A stretch of 38,985 nt of DNA from an uncultured Candidatus Saccharimonas sp. (GTDB taxonomy: Bacteria > Patescibacteriota > Saccharimonadia > Saccharimonadales > AWTP1-31): positions 1 through 38,985 of the forward strand of contig CALRBE010000009.1 of assembly GCA_943354005.1 (NCBI GenBank). The letters run 5' to 3'. The position numbers and the translations under genes were made by a program. This document shows positions 6,626 through 14,413 of this stretch, one piece after another; position 1 is the stretch's first letter, and each line of letters starts with the position of its first letter. Under the pieces are notes generated by a model. It did not search any database. It saw nothing but the letters and a program-made list of their open reading frames with translations, and had not been told where the DNA came from.

Positions 6626-6871
6626 ATGATTAGCAATTCGATCAAACAATACATTAATCTGTCTCCAAATATTCAAAAGAAAACTGACGAACGAATACTA
6701 ATCTGGAACACTAATCCACTAGACCCACTGCTTCGAAATCACTCTCTTAAAGGTAAGTACTCAAAATATAGAAGTATAAACATAACTGGTGACTATCGTG
6801 CTTTATACGTCCAAACAGAAAAAGAAATTATTTTTGATGCAATCGGTACGCACTCTCAACTTTATGAATAG
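6626..6871 (+). CDS. RelE/YafQ-like type II toxin, orphan
   Basis: The 81-residue protein matches the small RelE/ParE superfamily. It has an N-terminal helical pair, LKGKYSKYRSINITGDYRALY in the middle, and a C-terminal IIFDAIGTHSQLY that matches the typical YafQ/HigB ending with a functional His. Members cleave mRNA on the ribosome. A cognate antitoxin normally lies directly next to the toxin; here the upstream gene ends about 140 bases away behind a repeat remnant and the downstream gene is unrelated, so it appears orphan. The promoter segment resembles those of pilin-like paralogues 2 and 3 (CCATACTTATGG against CCATACTGATAT). Confidence 0.82.
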   Translation: MISNSIKQYINLSPNIQKKTDERILIWNTNPLDPLLRNHSLKGKYSKYRSINITGDYRALYVQTEKEIIFDAIGTHSQLYE

Positions 6872-6917
6872 ATAACCTCGCTCTAGGGCTTTTTTCACCA
6901 ACTTAAATCCTCAAGGA

Positions 6918-6939
6918 GTAAGTTCCAATTGGAACTTAC
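6918..6939. repeat. Perfect 22-bp palindrome (decayed repeat copy 8)
   Basis: GTAAGTTCCAA (6918-6928) and its exact reverse complement TTGGAACTTAC (6929-6939) are contiguous. The left half matches the array core (AAGGAGTAAGTTCCAATT), so the palindrome arose within a repeat copy. It could act as a hairpin terminator for the toxin gene or as an operator for the next gene. Confidence 0.6.
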
Positions 6940-6974
6940 TTTTGCCGTGGCGCTAATTTTATTATGTGAACTGT

Positions 6975-6980
6975 TATAGT
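6975..6980 (+). promoter_or_regulatory. -10 box (TATAGT), probable leaderless start
   Basis: TATAGT lies six bases before the ATG at 6987, which decides the start against an upstream in-frame ATG at 6966 that precedes the box. Confidence 0.6.
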
Positions 6981-6986
6981 GTACTT

Positions 6987-7979
6987 ATGCAAGAAATTCC
7001 TATAGAACAAGACGCGGAATTTATCAGAGGGTCAGTGAATATAGACCAAAGCCCAGAGAGAGCGGTTATATTTATGGGAGGCATTGGTTATGACGAGCAA
7101 CGAAACCTGGAAGTCGGTAGCGCTATCATGCGACTAGGCAACTACAGTCATACAGTAACTATTCCAGATGCAGTTCCTTCAGGGCCGAGTGATGGTACGA
7201 TAATACATAGGTATCCTGACGGAAGTGAGCGTGAGAAGTCCGGAAAAGAATCTCTCAAACAACTTGGCAAGGATGAGGCCTCTGTACGTTTCAGTAAGTT
7301 GCATGCAGAACGAGCCAGACAATTGATTGCTGCTATAGAAGCTGACGGAGGTCAACCAGTTGATGCAGTTTTTCAATCAGTTGATGCTTCAACGGGTTTG
7401 CTAGCAATACATGAAAGACCAGAATTATTTGCAAGAGTCGTTTTATTAGACCCAGCAGGTATTATCGACTTACCACCACGTCGAGAGTTTATCAAGCAAG
7501 AGTGGCGAAGCGGAAATCTATTACAAATCTTCCGACGAAAAAAGAAGGTTGCAGAATCTGAACGGTTTGAAGTTCCTTCAAGTCGTTTTCAAAAGTTAAG
7601 GCGGAACAAGCGATCAAGCCAGGGCGGCAATCAAATTGCAACCTACGTTTCTTCACAAGCAGGTATGCTACATGAAATAGCAGAATCAGAACAAGCACCT
7701 AGCCTATCGATTATCGCAAGCCAATTTGACCATGCTTATAGTCCATTGCGAATACTGCAGTCATTGGTCAATCTGGATGATATTAGAGGCTTTTTTGTAA
7801 CAAATATGAGGCATGGTTTAGCCGGTAAACAAAAACGGCTAGAACAGGTTATGCAAGTTCTGGAGCAAACAGATGAAGTCACTGAATCATTCGTAGACCG
7901 TTTGCATTTTTTTGACGGAGTATCAGAAACCTATAGGGAAAAGATGTTGAGAATAGTACATGAAAGATTGCAAAAGTAG
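6987..7979 (+). CDS. Alpha/beta-hydrolase-like protein, catalytic serine uncertain
   Basis: The 330-residue cytoplasmic protein has the order of an alpha/beta hydrolase: a first strand AVIFMGGIGY, a helix before a hydrophobic strand DAVFQSVDAST, the strand ARVVLLDPAG, and a C-terminal MRHGLAG that could hold the catalytic His. At the nucleophile elbow, GHSxG is replaced by QSVDAS, so the Ser is displaced or lost. An insertion rich in basic residues (about 170-225) takes the place of the cap domain. It could be a non-catalytic or altered hydrolase fold. The TATAGT box sets the start. It closes the accessory array. Confidence 0.65.
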   Translation: MQEIPIEQDAEFIRGSVNIDQSPERAVIFMGGIGYDEQRNLEVGSAIMRLGNYSHTVTIPDAVPSGPSDGTIIHRYPDGSEREKSGKESLKQLGKDEASVRFSKLHAERARQLIAAIEADGGQPVDAVFQSVDASTGLLAIHERPELFARVVLLDPAGIIDLPPRREFIKQEWRSGNLLQIFRRKKKVAESERFEVPSSRFQKLRRNKRSSQGGNQIATYVSSQAGMLHEIAESEQAPSLSIIASQFDHAYSPLRILQSLVNLDDIRGFFVTNMRHGLAGKQKRLEQVMQVLEQTDEVTESFVDRLHFFDGVSETYREKMLRIVHERLQK

Positions 7980-8023
7980 TTCAATTAAACTCAAAATGTT
8001 AGCCCGAAAAAATAGCTACTAAA

Positions 8024-8635
8024 CTATAGTGTTGCAGCTTGAGCTATTTGGATCAGTATGCGTTGAGCGGAAGCATCATTATAGGTTAAAGCATCTTGTG
8101 GTTGGCTAATACTAAATTTATAGATTTTAAGATCTTGGCGTACTGTAAGTACAAAGTCACGAGAATTAGAGATAGCAGCATCAGTAGCTGCATAACTTGC
8201 ACTGTCCCCTAGTCCTTCTACGCTAGAACCTTCAGTAATACTGTACTTTTGTGATGCGTCTAGGTTAGCCTGGTTAGCGTATGTGCCCCTATCTATAGTG
8301 AAACTATTAGTGACTGTGGCACCCGCCGCGAATGGATACACGCATGTCTGAGCTTTATCACCTTTGCTAATATCGACTACACCTGTGTCACTTGGACCCT
8401 GAAGGTTCGCAGCTGGAGTACCGAGAAGTGTCTTAATAGTTTCTTTAGACACACCGAAACATGAACCTGAGTCTTTTTTGTTATCTTCTTTAGCTACTTG
8501 TTTAGTATCTGTAGTACTAGTGTTTTTCGTACTCTTACGGCCAATAACTAACCAGCCGACTATACCGATTACTCCAATGACGGCTATTACTATGATTACC
8601 TCTATAGCTGTGAATCCTGATTGTTTTTTACTCAT
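8024..8635 (-). CDS. Type IV pilin-like protein
   Basis: The 203-residue protein begins MSKKQSGFTAIEVIIVIAV, a classic prepilin: a short basic leader, G|F cleavage site, Glu five residues into the mature protein, and a hydrophobic helix (about 8-28). A Ser/Thr/Lys linker (about 32-52) precedes an outer domain with two cysteines (about residues 58 and 97). Type IV pili are common in Saccharibacteria and are used for twitching and host contact, and this may be a minor or pseudopilin. An AAGGGG sequence lies 12-17 bases before the ATG. It converges with the preceding gene; no pilus assembly genes are nearby. Confidence 0.85.
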   Translation of the reverse strand: MSKKQSGFTAIEVIIVIAVIGVIGIVGWLVIGRKSTKNTSTTDTKQVAKEDNKKDSGSCFGVSKETIKTLLGTPAANLQGPSDTGVVDISKGDKAQTCVYPFAAGATVTNSFTIDRGTYANQANLDASQKYSITEGSSVEGLGDSASYAATDAAISNSRDFVLTVRQDLKIYKFSISQPQDALTYNDASAQRILIQIAQAATL

Positions 8636-8745
8636 TTCTTGGTGCCCCTTATTATACTTATGGTTAGTATTTTATGCTTATTTAATAAATACGCAATTAT
8701 TTTTATATGTTTACAACTATTAATACTTAGTACATAATATACTAA

Positions 8746-9495
8746 ATGGAGAGTCAAGAAAGTATGAATCACTTGGTGATTCCAGATTCGCATGGAGAAT
8801 ACGATAAGGTAAGTCGTATTATTGATGCATACGAAAATACAGTAGATCGTTTTGTATTCCTAGGGGATGTAATTGACGGTCGTGAGGTAAAACCACTTAT
8901 AAACCTAATACAAAGCCTTGGAGATAAGGCTATAACAATTGTAGGAAATCACGAGTGGGTACTGCGTAATGCATTGCAGGACGAGCCAAAAGAGCTCGTA
9001 GCCCATTGGAGGCATCGGTTGTGGAGTCGATATGAGCGCGATATGTTAACCAGCTATGGTATTGCACGTACACGTAAGTGGGATATCAATGCAGAAGCAT
9101 TAAGTGATGTAATTCGTCCAAATGGTCACTATGACTGGCTTGCTAGTCTACCGGCATTTTATGAAACCGACTCGTTCGTTGCTATTCATGCAGGACCACG
9201 ACATGATTTGTCATGGGACATCCAGAAAAAAGAACTTGAAGATGCAAATACAGCAGAGCAACGAATGCAGACTGAACCTTTACAAGTATTTGACTTTGGA
9301 CTTTCTCAAGTACAGGACTTACCTGCTAGCGTAGACTCTAGATTATTTATTACGGGACATTCCCATCTTCCAGCTACTGCTGAAAATAGGCGAGCCGTAG
9401 GGCGCGTATGCCTAGGCTCTAGGACTCGAGCAGGAGATCCTTTCTTTACTTGGGAAAGTCAAAAAGACGAGATCAAGGCTCATATTTTTTCTTAA
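8746..9495 (+). CDS. Calcineurin-like metallophosphoesterase
   Basis: All five signatures of the family are present in 249 residues: IPDSHGEYD (D14, H16), FLGDVIDGR (40-46), GNHEW (67-71), AIHAGP, and TGHSHLP near residue 205. These residues bind the two metal ions. The spacing resembles the PP1/ApaH-type serine/threonine phosphatase and diadenosine tetraphosphatase group. It is cytoplasmic. The substrate (phosphoprotein, dinucleotide or RNA) is not determined by these motifs. A TAATAT box lies just before the ATG; residue 7 is an alternative start. The gene stands alone. Confidence 0.92.
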   Translation: MESQESMNHLVIPDSHGEYDKVSRIIDAYENTVDRFVFLGDVIDGREVKPLINLIQSLGDKAITIVGNHEWVLRNALQDEPKELVAHWRHRLWSRYERDMLTSYGIARTRKWDINAEALSDVIRPNGHYDWLASLPAFYETDSFVAIHAGPRHDLSWDIQKKELEDANTAEQRMQTEPLQVFDFGLSQVQDLPASVDSRLFITGHSHLPATAENRRAVGRVCLGSRTRAGDPFFTWESQKDEIKAHIFS

Positions 9496-9534
9496 GCAAT
9501 AATTACTTTTGTATTTTGATACTAAAACAAATCT

Positions 9535-10539
9535 TTAATGAACTATATTTTGAGGTATCTTAGTGAGATACTTCTGGATGTTATCGACGCTTGTAAGGTT
9601 AATACGTTGAATAGCTTCAGATGTATTATATGCATTGTGGCCTGTCAGGATTACTTCAGGCATATGCATAAGAATAGTATCAGCAAGAATACGCTCTAAG
9701 GTTTCTTTTGTAGTATTCTTTTTCTTTAGTAGCAATTCTTCTTCGTCGATATCAATTAGTTTTTCATCTTCAAGGACGTCAAGAGCTGCTCCAGCAACCT
9801 TACCCGACTTAATAGCCATAACGAGTGCTTCAGTGTCTAGTAGCTCGCCACGGGCAGTATTGACGATGTAAACACCATCTTTCATGAGATCTAACTTCTT
9901 AGAATTGATAAGATGGTAGTTATCTTTAGTTAGTGGTGTATGCAGAGTTATAATATCTGCAGTTTTTAGTAGTTCGTTTAATTCTAAAGCTGTTACATCT
10001 ATTTCTTCTTCCATTTCTGGTGTTATGAATGGATCATAGACAATAACCTTCAGTCCAAAGGCTTTTGCAGCCTTAATAACGTTACGTCCAATCTTACCTG
10101 CTCCAATTACCCCTAATGTCTTGCCGTGCAAATCCGTACCATGAAGCTTTTCATGACTAGTGTCATGGCGTGAGTACTGTGATGCAGCTATTAATAACTT
10201 TCGGGTCATGGCTAACATGAGAGACATCGTAAACTCAGCTACCGTATGCTCGCCATATGTTGGCACATTGGCAACACTTATTTTTCTATTTTTGACTGCA
10301 TCTAAATCAACGTTATTAAAACCTGTTGACCTGCATGCAATAAGTTTAAGCTTAGGTAATTCCTTAATTAACTCAGCCGTCACTGTGCTAGATACGAACA
10401 TGGAGATTATTTCAGCGTCTTTATCTATATTATCTATAGAGATTGGGTCTTCATGGTATGTTACTTTTCCGATCTTTTCGAGTTCTTTAAAGTCTTTTTT
10501 CTCTTCTGCGGATATATCGTACATTGAAATATTAATCAT
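9535..10539 (-). CDS. D-2-hydroxyacid dehydrogenase (D-lactate dehydrogenase-like)
   Basis: The 334-residue protein follows the D-LDH/VanH layout. The substrate domain includes CRSTGFNNVD (about 69-78). The NAD-binding Rossmann domain carries GVIGAGKIG (143-151) with an acidic residue after the second strand (VIVYDPF). The catalytic Arg lies in NTARGELLD (about 227-235), the Glu in DVLEDE, and the His in LTGHNAYNT. The family reduces pyruvate or related 2-oxoacids to D-hydroxyacids with NADH, and a fermentative role fits a CPR cell. AAAGGAG about 13 bases upstream supports the start. Exact substrate is inferred. Confidence 0.9.
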   Translation of the reverse strand: MINISMYDISAEEKKDFKELEKIGKVTYHEDPISIDNIDKDAEIISMFVSSTVTAELIKELPKLKLIACRSTGFNNVDLDAVKNRKISVANVPTYGEHTVAEFTMSLMLAMTRKLLIAASQYSRHDTSHEKLHGTDLHGKTLGVIGAGKIGRNVIKAAKAFGLKVIVYDPFITPEMEEEIDVTALELNELLKTADIITLHTPLTKDNYHLINSKKLDLMKDGVYIVNTARGELLDTEALVMAIKSGKVAGAALDVLEDEKLIDIDEEELLLKKKNTTKETLERILADTILMHMPEVILTGHNAYNTSEAIQRINLTSVDNIQKYLTKIPQNIVH

Positions 10540-10653
10540 GCTGTATATTTACTCCTTTTTATATTTCTTATACTTATACTATATATCTAAATAGCCCATA
10601 CCTATATACAATGATACTTGTAAAGTAATACGTAATTAAAGAAAGGTTCTAAT

Positions 10654-10716
10654 ATGCCACGAGATAAAGGCCGAAAAGAAACAAAGAAGCCAAAAGCACC
10701 TAAGCCAGTTCTTTAG
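10654..10716 (+). CDS. Very small basic protein (20 aa), putative
   Basis: An open frame encodes MPRDKGRKETKKPKAPKPVL, very rich in Lys, Arg and Pro. It has a Shine-Dalgarno-like GAAAGG about eight bases before the ATG and sits in an otherwise empty 194-bp gap between two minus-strand genes. Similar tiny lysine-rich proteins occur in other bacteria, but I cannot name a family. It may also be a chance frame. Confidence 0.45.
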   Translation: MPRDKGRKETKKPKAPKPVL

Positions 10717-10734
10717 AAACTATTTTAGTTATCT

Positions 10735-11232
10735 TTAGAAGTCGATCGTTTCAAACATTTCATAGCCGCCACTATCTGGTCGGCCATACACTTCCATTGT
10801 AATTTTACTTGGTTCAATTCTGTATGCCTCAAATTCACCAGCATCTAGTTTGGTTAATGGTGGTACACCTTCTTTGCTGGCATGCAATGAAGCTTGAAGC
10901 ATGCCATCGAATGCTAAATTTTCTTCATCGGTATTAGTAATCAGTATTGCTTTACCGGCTACTTGAACCTCTGTCTGACTCTTTGCGTCAAAACAAACAA
11001 ACATTACGTGGCTATCATGTTGGATATTTTTATGTTTACGTGTTCCCTTTTTTGTTGTGAATCGAAGCTTAAGTTCATCATCGACAGAAAAATAAATTAC
11101 TGCGGCATGCGGCGAACCACTTGGCGTTACAGTAGACAATACTCCAATAGGATACTTTTTCATGAAGTCGTGTATTCGCTCGCGGAGGTCCGCATCTTCA
11201 ATGGGCTGCTTAGATGTTTGAGAATGTTCCAT
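10735..11232 (-). CDS. Pyridoxamine 5'-phosphate oxidase-family flavin-binding protein
   Basis: The 165-residue protein has the split-barrel pattern of PPOX/FMN-binding proteins: a first strand YPIGVLSTVTPSGSPHAAVIYF (about 31-52), then LRFTTKKGTRKHKNIQHDSHVMFVCF with the basic loop that usually holds the flavin phosphate, and a late strand AYRIEPSKITME. Members bind FMN or F420 and reduce small molecules or act in flavin storage. True PdxH is longer and has a C-terminal pyridoxal site that is not seen here. An AGGAG lies about 12 bases before the ATG. It is monocistronic. Confidence 0.85.
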   Translation of the reverse strand: MEHSQTSKQPIEDADLRERIHDFMKKYPIGVLSTVTPSGSPHAAVIYFSVDDELKLRFTTKKGTRKHKNIQHDSHVMFVCFDAKSQTEVQVAGKAILITNTDEENLAFDGMLQASLHASKEGVPPLTKLDAGEFEAYRIEPSKITMEVYGRPDSGGYEMFETIDF

Positions 11233-11313
11233 GATTTCTTGCTCCTAATTATATTTGTACTAAGCATAAACTAGGTTTAAGATGTAGGCAAAGCTAAAAG
11301 AGGGGTAACGAAC

Positions 11314-12105
11314 ATGCTTGCACATAAAGATCTATTAAACCTTACGGGCAAAACTGCGATTGTTACGGGCGGAGCTAAAGGAATCGGATATGGAATAAGT
11401 TACCGCTTAGCAGAAGCTGGTGCAAATGTTCTTATCGCTGATATGGACGAAGCAACCGCCCAAAAATCAGCCGAAGAGTTAGTAGCTAAAGGTTGGTCAG
11501 CAAAATCTCTTAAAGTAGACGTGTCCCTAGAAGCAGACATTAAAAACATGATAAGCACTGCAGTATCTTCTTTTGGATCAATTGATATCTTAGTGAATAA
11601 TGCAGGCATCTATCCAAACCAGCCTATTGCAGTGATGGAAACAGCTGATTTTGAAAAAGTTTTACACGTTAATTTACTATCTGTATTCATGACAACTAAG
11701 CATGCGTCTGAAATCATGAAGAAAAAAGGTGGCGGAAAGATTATTAACGTTACGTCTATTGATGCACTACACCCTTCAATGGTAGGTCTTGCACATTATG
11801 ATTCATCCAAGCATGGACTTTGGGGTTTTACAAAGAATGCTGCCCTTGAGTTATCTAAAGATAATATTACAGTTAACGCAGTTGCCCCCGGAGGCATAGC
11901 AACACCTGGTGCATCTGCTGGATCGGGTAGTCTGTCTGCCGAACAGATGAAGGCAGCGATTGCAGCTTTCTTAGCTAAAATACCAATGCACCGCATGGGT
12001 GAGTCTGATGAAATTGGTAAGGTAGTATTATTCTTAGCTTCTGATATGGCGTCTTACATGACAGGTAGTCAAATTGTTGCAGACGGCGGAGCTCTTCTCT
12101 CCTGA
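11314..12105 (+). CDS. Short-chain dehydrogenase/reductase (SDR)
   Basis: The 263-residue protein is a classical SDR: cofactor motif TGGAKGIG (18-25), NNAG (95-98), catalytic Ser148, Tyr162 and Lys166 (YDSSK), and the APGGIATPG loop after the active site. The acidic IADMDE at the end of strand two favours NAD(H). The C-terminus (GSQIVADGGALLS) is typical. It resembles FabG- and glucose-dehydrogenase-like SDRs; no fatty-acid genes are near, so a broad oxidoreductase role is more likely than FabG. AGGGG lies eight bases before the ATG. It ends in TGA. Confidence 0.92.
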   Translation: MLAHKDLLNLTGKTAIVTGGAKGIGYGISYRLAEAGANVLIADMDEATAQKSAEELVAKGWSAKSLKVDVSLEADIKNMISTAVSSFGSIDILVNNAGIYPNQPIAVMETADFEKVLHVNLLSVFMTTKHASEIMKKKGGGKIINVTSIDALHPSMVGLAHYDSSKHGLWGFTKNAALELSKDNITVNAVAPGGIATPGASAGSGSLSAEQMKAAIAAFLAKIPMHRMGESDEIGKVVLFLASDMASYMTGSQIVADGGALLS

Positions 12106-12148
12106 AATAACCTGCAGCATGACAGTGTTCAGTCTAATGATAAAGTCG

Positions 12149-12154
12149 TATACT
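12149..12154 (+). promoter_or_regulatory. -10 box (TATACT), probable leaderless start
   Basis: TATACT lies eight bases before the ATG at 12163; no Shine-Dalgarno is visible. Confidence 0.55.
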
Positions 12155-12162
12155 AAGTTCAT

Positions 12163-12699
12163 ATGGAAAAGCGTAAGCACACAATTCACTTCGGTGTACT
12201 GCAGTTAATAACTGTCATTCTATTTTTTTCAGGTGGTATTTATTACGGCTTAGACCATTGGCCAAAGAATACTAAGAAAACTGATAATAGTAGTTCCACT
12301 ACGGTAGTACAAACAGATCCGAATGCTAAGTACCTCGTAATTCCTGAATGGAATATTAAAATTAAGCTTTCTGAGCCTATTGAAAATGCTTACTACGATA
12401 CAAAAACTGGCTCGGAGCTAGAATCACGAAGTCTACGTTCAGCCAGCCTAAAGGATGAACCGGTCTGTGCAAAGGATGCTCAATCTATAGCCACAGTTTT
12501 TAAAGTCAAGAAAGATGATTTAGATGAACAGCTTAACAGAAAATATAAAGACACGCAGAATGGCGTAGTTATTGGCCCTAACTTCTACTTCATACAAACC
12601 TCTCAATTCTCATGCACAACCAAACCTGAAAAAGCAGAGCTATTACAGTCTATCCGAGATGCCTTTGCTGATGCGGCAAGAAATATACAGTCAAGGTAA
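12163..12699 (+). CDS. Membrane-anchored extracytoplasmic protein, unknown function
   Basis: The 178-residue protein has a basic N-terminus, one transmembrane helix (about 12-30) and a Ser/Thr linker. Its outer domain (about 55-178) begins YLVIPEWNIKIKLSEPI and contains two cysteines (in EPVCAKD and FSCTTKP) that could form a disulfide. The arrangement matches other anchored outer proteins of this window, but the domain is not one I can name. A TATACT box eight bases upstream sets the start. Confidence 0.75.
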   Translation: MEKRKHTIHFGVLQLITVILFFSGGIYYGLDHWPKNTKKTDNSSSTTVVQTDPNAKYLVIPEWNIKIKLSEPIENAYYDTKTGSELESRSLRSASLKDEPVCAKDAQSIATVFKVKKDDLDEQLNRKYKDTQNGVVIGPNFYFIQTSQFSCTTKPEKAELLQSIRDAFADAARNIQSR

Positions 12700-12767
12700 C
12701 TATACCGCATTAGGTTATCCACAGCTTTTCCCTTATACTAAGGGGTAACCAAGGGAAAGGAACAATA

Positions 12768-13016
12768 ATGGCAACCAATCGTAAACAGACTGATTTTATT
12801 GCTTCAGACGAGGGCCAACGTATTCGCCAAGAACTTAGCGATATGCTAGTAAACCAAGGCTATACAACGGAATCAACTTATAATACCAATTCAGATCTTT
12901 ATCCAGATAATAAAATTCCTTTTGTAGAGAAACATATGCACTACATTGCAACTCATCCTAGTGTTGACCCTAATCACTACCTTGCTAATTTACGACTTAT
13001 TACAAAAGTTCGCTAG
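12768..13016 (+). CDS. Small soluble protein, unknown function
   Basis: The 82-residue protein has no membrane segment or known motif. It is mostly polar, with a helical N-terminal half (TDFIASDEGQRIRQELSDML) and a His-rich stretch (EKHMHYIATHPSVDPNHY) near the C-terminus. A clear AAAGGAA lies before the ATG and a TATACT box some 30 bases further up, so expression is likely. I recall similar short proteins in CPR genomes but cannot assign a role. Confidence 0.7.
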   Translation: MATNRKQTDFIASDEGQRIRQELSDMLVNQGYTTESTYNTNSDLYPDNKIPFVEKHMHYIATHPSVDPNHYLANLRLITKVR

Positions 13017-13049
13017 ACACTCACTGTCAGTGGCTGGTAATCTGTAGTT

Positions 13050-13535
13050 ATGAATAAAAAGCCACAATCCACCGCAATTATAGGTATTATATCTATTGTA
13101 ATAATTTCTCTTATAGTAGGCGGTGTCTACGTTCTAAAGTCTGTATCAGACGATAACACAGCTACCAGCACTATGATGAATGATACTGCTTCGCAGCCAG
13201 CAGATTCAACTACTGGTAACGCCCCAATGATGAGCTCATTTAAAGACGGTACCTACGAAGCAACAGGAAACTACAATACTCCGGGCGGTAACGAGTCTAT
13301 TGACGTAACAATCGTTATTCAAAATGGTAAGATTATTGATTCTTCAGTTACAAGCAGGGCAAATTCACGAGAATCACGAGAATATCAATCAGATTTTGCG
13401 GATGGATATAAGGATCAGGTTAAAGGCAAGAGTATTGCAACACTTCGACTATCTCGAGTTGCAGGCTCTTCCTTAACTCCACGAGGATTCAATGAGGCAA
13501 TAGATGCCATCAAAACTCAAGCAACAAAATCATAG
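13050..13535 (+). CDS. FMN-binding domain protein, membrane-anchored
   Basis: The 161-residue protein has one N-terminal helix (about 9-30) with positive residues on the cytoplasmic side, a Thr/Ser/Met linker, and an FMN_bind domain (about 65-157) of the NqrC/RnfG/PplA type. FKDGTYEATGNY opens the domain and RVAGSSLTPRGF (136-147) is the flavinylation motif. In the family FMN is joined covalently to the last Thr/Ser of [ST]GA[ST]; here Ser141 would be the acceptor. The next gene encodes the transferase that makes this bond, overlapping by 32 bases. TAATCT six bases before the ATG suggests a leaderless operon start. It is likely an outward-facing electron acceptor. Confidence 0.9.
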   Translation: MNKKPQSTAIIGIISIVIISLIVGGVYVLKSVSDDNTATSTMMNDTASQPADSTTGNAPMMSSFKDGTYEATGNYNTPGGNESIDVTIVIQNGKIIDSSVTSRANSRESREYQSDFADGYKDQVKGKSIATLRLSRVAGSSLTPRGFNEAIDAIKTQATKS

Positions 13536-14391
13536 GTACTCTTTTGAGGCCATCGGAACTAAGTGGTCAATTGACCTATTAGCAACAAAAAATAATGCAA
13601 GTTTAGCTATCAATGCTATCCACGCAACCATTGAGCAGTTCGATAAAAATTATTCACGTTTTCGTTCTGATTCACTAATTACTAAAATTAGTCGAGCTGC
13701 AGGAGACTATGTGATGCCTGCAGATTTTTCCGATCTATATTACTTTTATCAGAAAATGTATGACGTCTCAAATGGTCTTGTGACACCTCTTATAGGAGAT
13801 GTGTTATCAGCCGCAGGCTATGACGCGGCCTACAGCTTTAAATCGTCACCCATGACAAAAGCCCCTGCCTGGGAAGATGTTTTGTCTTACAATCCCCCGT
13901 TACTAAGTGTCAAGACGGCAGTGCTTCTCGACTTTGGAGCGGCCGGAAAAGGCTATCTCGTAGACATTGTAGTGAATGTTTGTGAAGAAAAAGGGATCGA
14001 ATCTTTCGTTATAGATGCAGGGGGAGACATATACTGTCATGGAGTTACTGAGCAGATCGGACTAGAGAATCCCGATAATTTATCTGAAGTTGTCGGGATA
14101 GTTGACGTACGCAATCAGGCTATATGCGCATCTGCAGGAAATAAGCGCAAGTGGGCTAATTTTAACCATATTATGAATCCTAAAACACTAAGTTCCCCAA
14201 GTGCTATTAAAGCAGTCTGGACTATTGCCGATAACGCGATGCTTGCTGATGGAATGTCGACTTGCCTTTTCTTTGTAGAACCCGAGGCTCTATCTGAGGC
14301 TTTTAAATTTGATTATCTACTTATAAAAGCAGACAATACTACTAAACAATCGAAGACATTTAAAGGAGATATTTTCTATCAAGAAGCTTGA
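13504..14391 (+). CDS. apbE: FAD:protein FMN transferase
   Basis: The 295-residue ApbE-family enzyme moves FMN from FAD onto a Ser/Thr of a target protein using Mg2+. Visible signatures are IEQFDKNYSRFRSDSLITKI (about 43-62), LLDFGAAGKGYLVD (about 137-150), FVIDAGGDIYCHG (about 165-177) and the metal-binding TIADNAMLADGMSTCL near residue 245. The only start in frame overlaps the end of the FMN-binding gene, so the two are translationally coupled. Most ApbE proteins are exported and lipid-anchored; this one starts MPSKLKQQNHRYSFEAIG with no signal peptide. It ends in TGA. Confidence 0.93.
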   Translation: MPSKLKQQNHRYSFEAIGTKWSIDLLATKNNASLAINAIHATIEQFDKNYSRFRSDSLITKISRAAGDYVMPADFSDLYYFYQKMYDVSNGLVTPLIGDVLSAAGYDAAYSFKSSPMTKAPAWEDVLSYNPPLLSVKTAVLLDFGAAGKGYLVDIVVNVCEEKGIESFVIDAGGDIYCHGVTEQIGLENPDNLSEVVGIVDVRNQAICASAGNKRKWANFNHIMNPKTLSSPSAIKAVWTIADNAMLADGMSTCLFFVEPEALSEAFKFDYLLIKADNTTKQSKTFKGDIFYQEA

Positions 14392-14413
14392 CGCACTCAT
14401 AAATAAACTTTCA

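Noticed and set aside
1550-6960. Integron cassette array with attC sites
   Set aside because: The single-gene-plus-repeat layout looks similar, but the repeats lack the RYYYAAC/GTTRRRY core sites and carry a terminator and a 3' CCA instead; no integrase is present.
1500-6960. CRISPR array
   Set aside because: Repeats are spaced by whole genes, vary in sequence and have no regular short spacers; no cas genes are visible.
11314-14391. Recoded UGA (Gly) genetic code
   Set aside because: The SDR and ApbE genes end naturally at TGA at normal family length, and none of the genes needs read-through.
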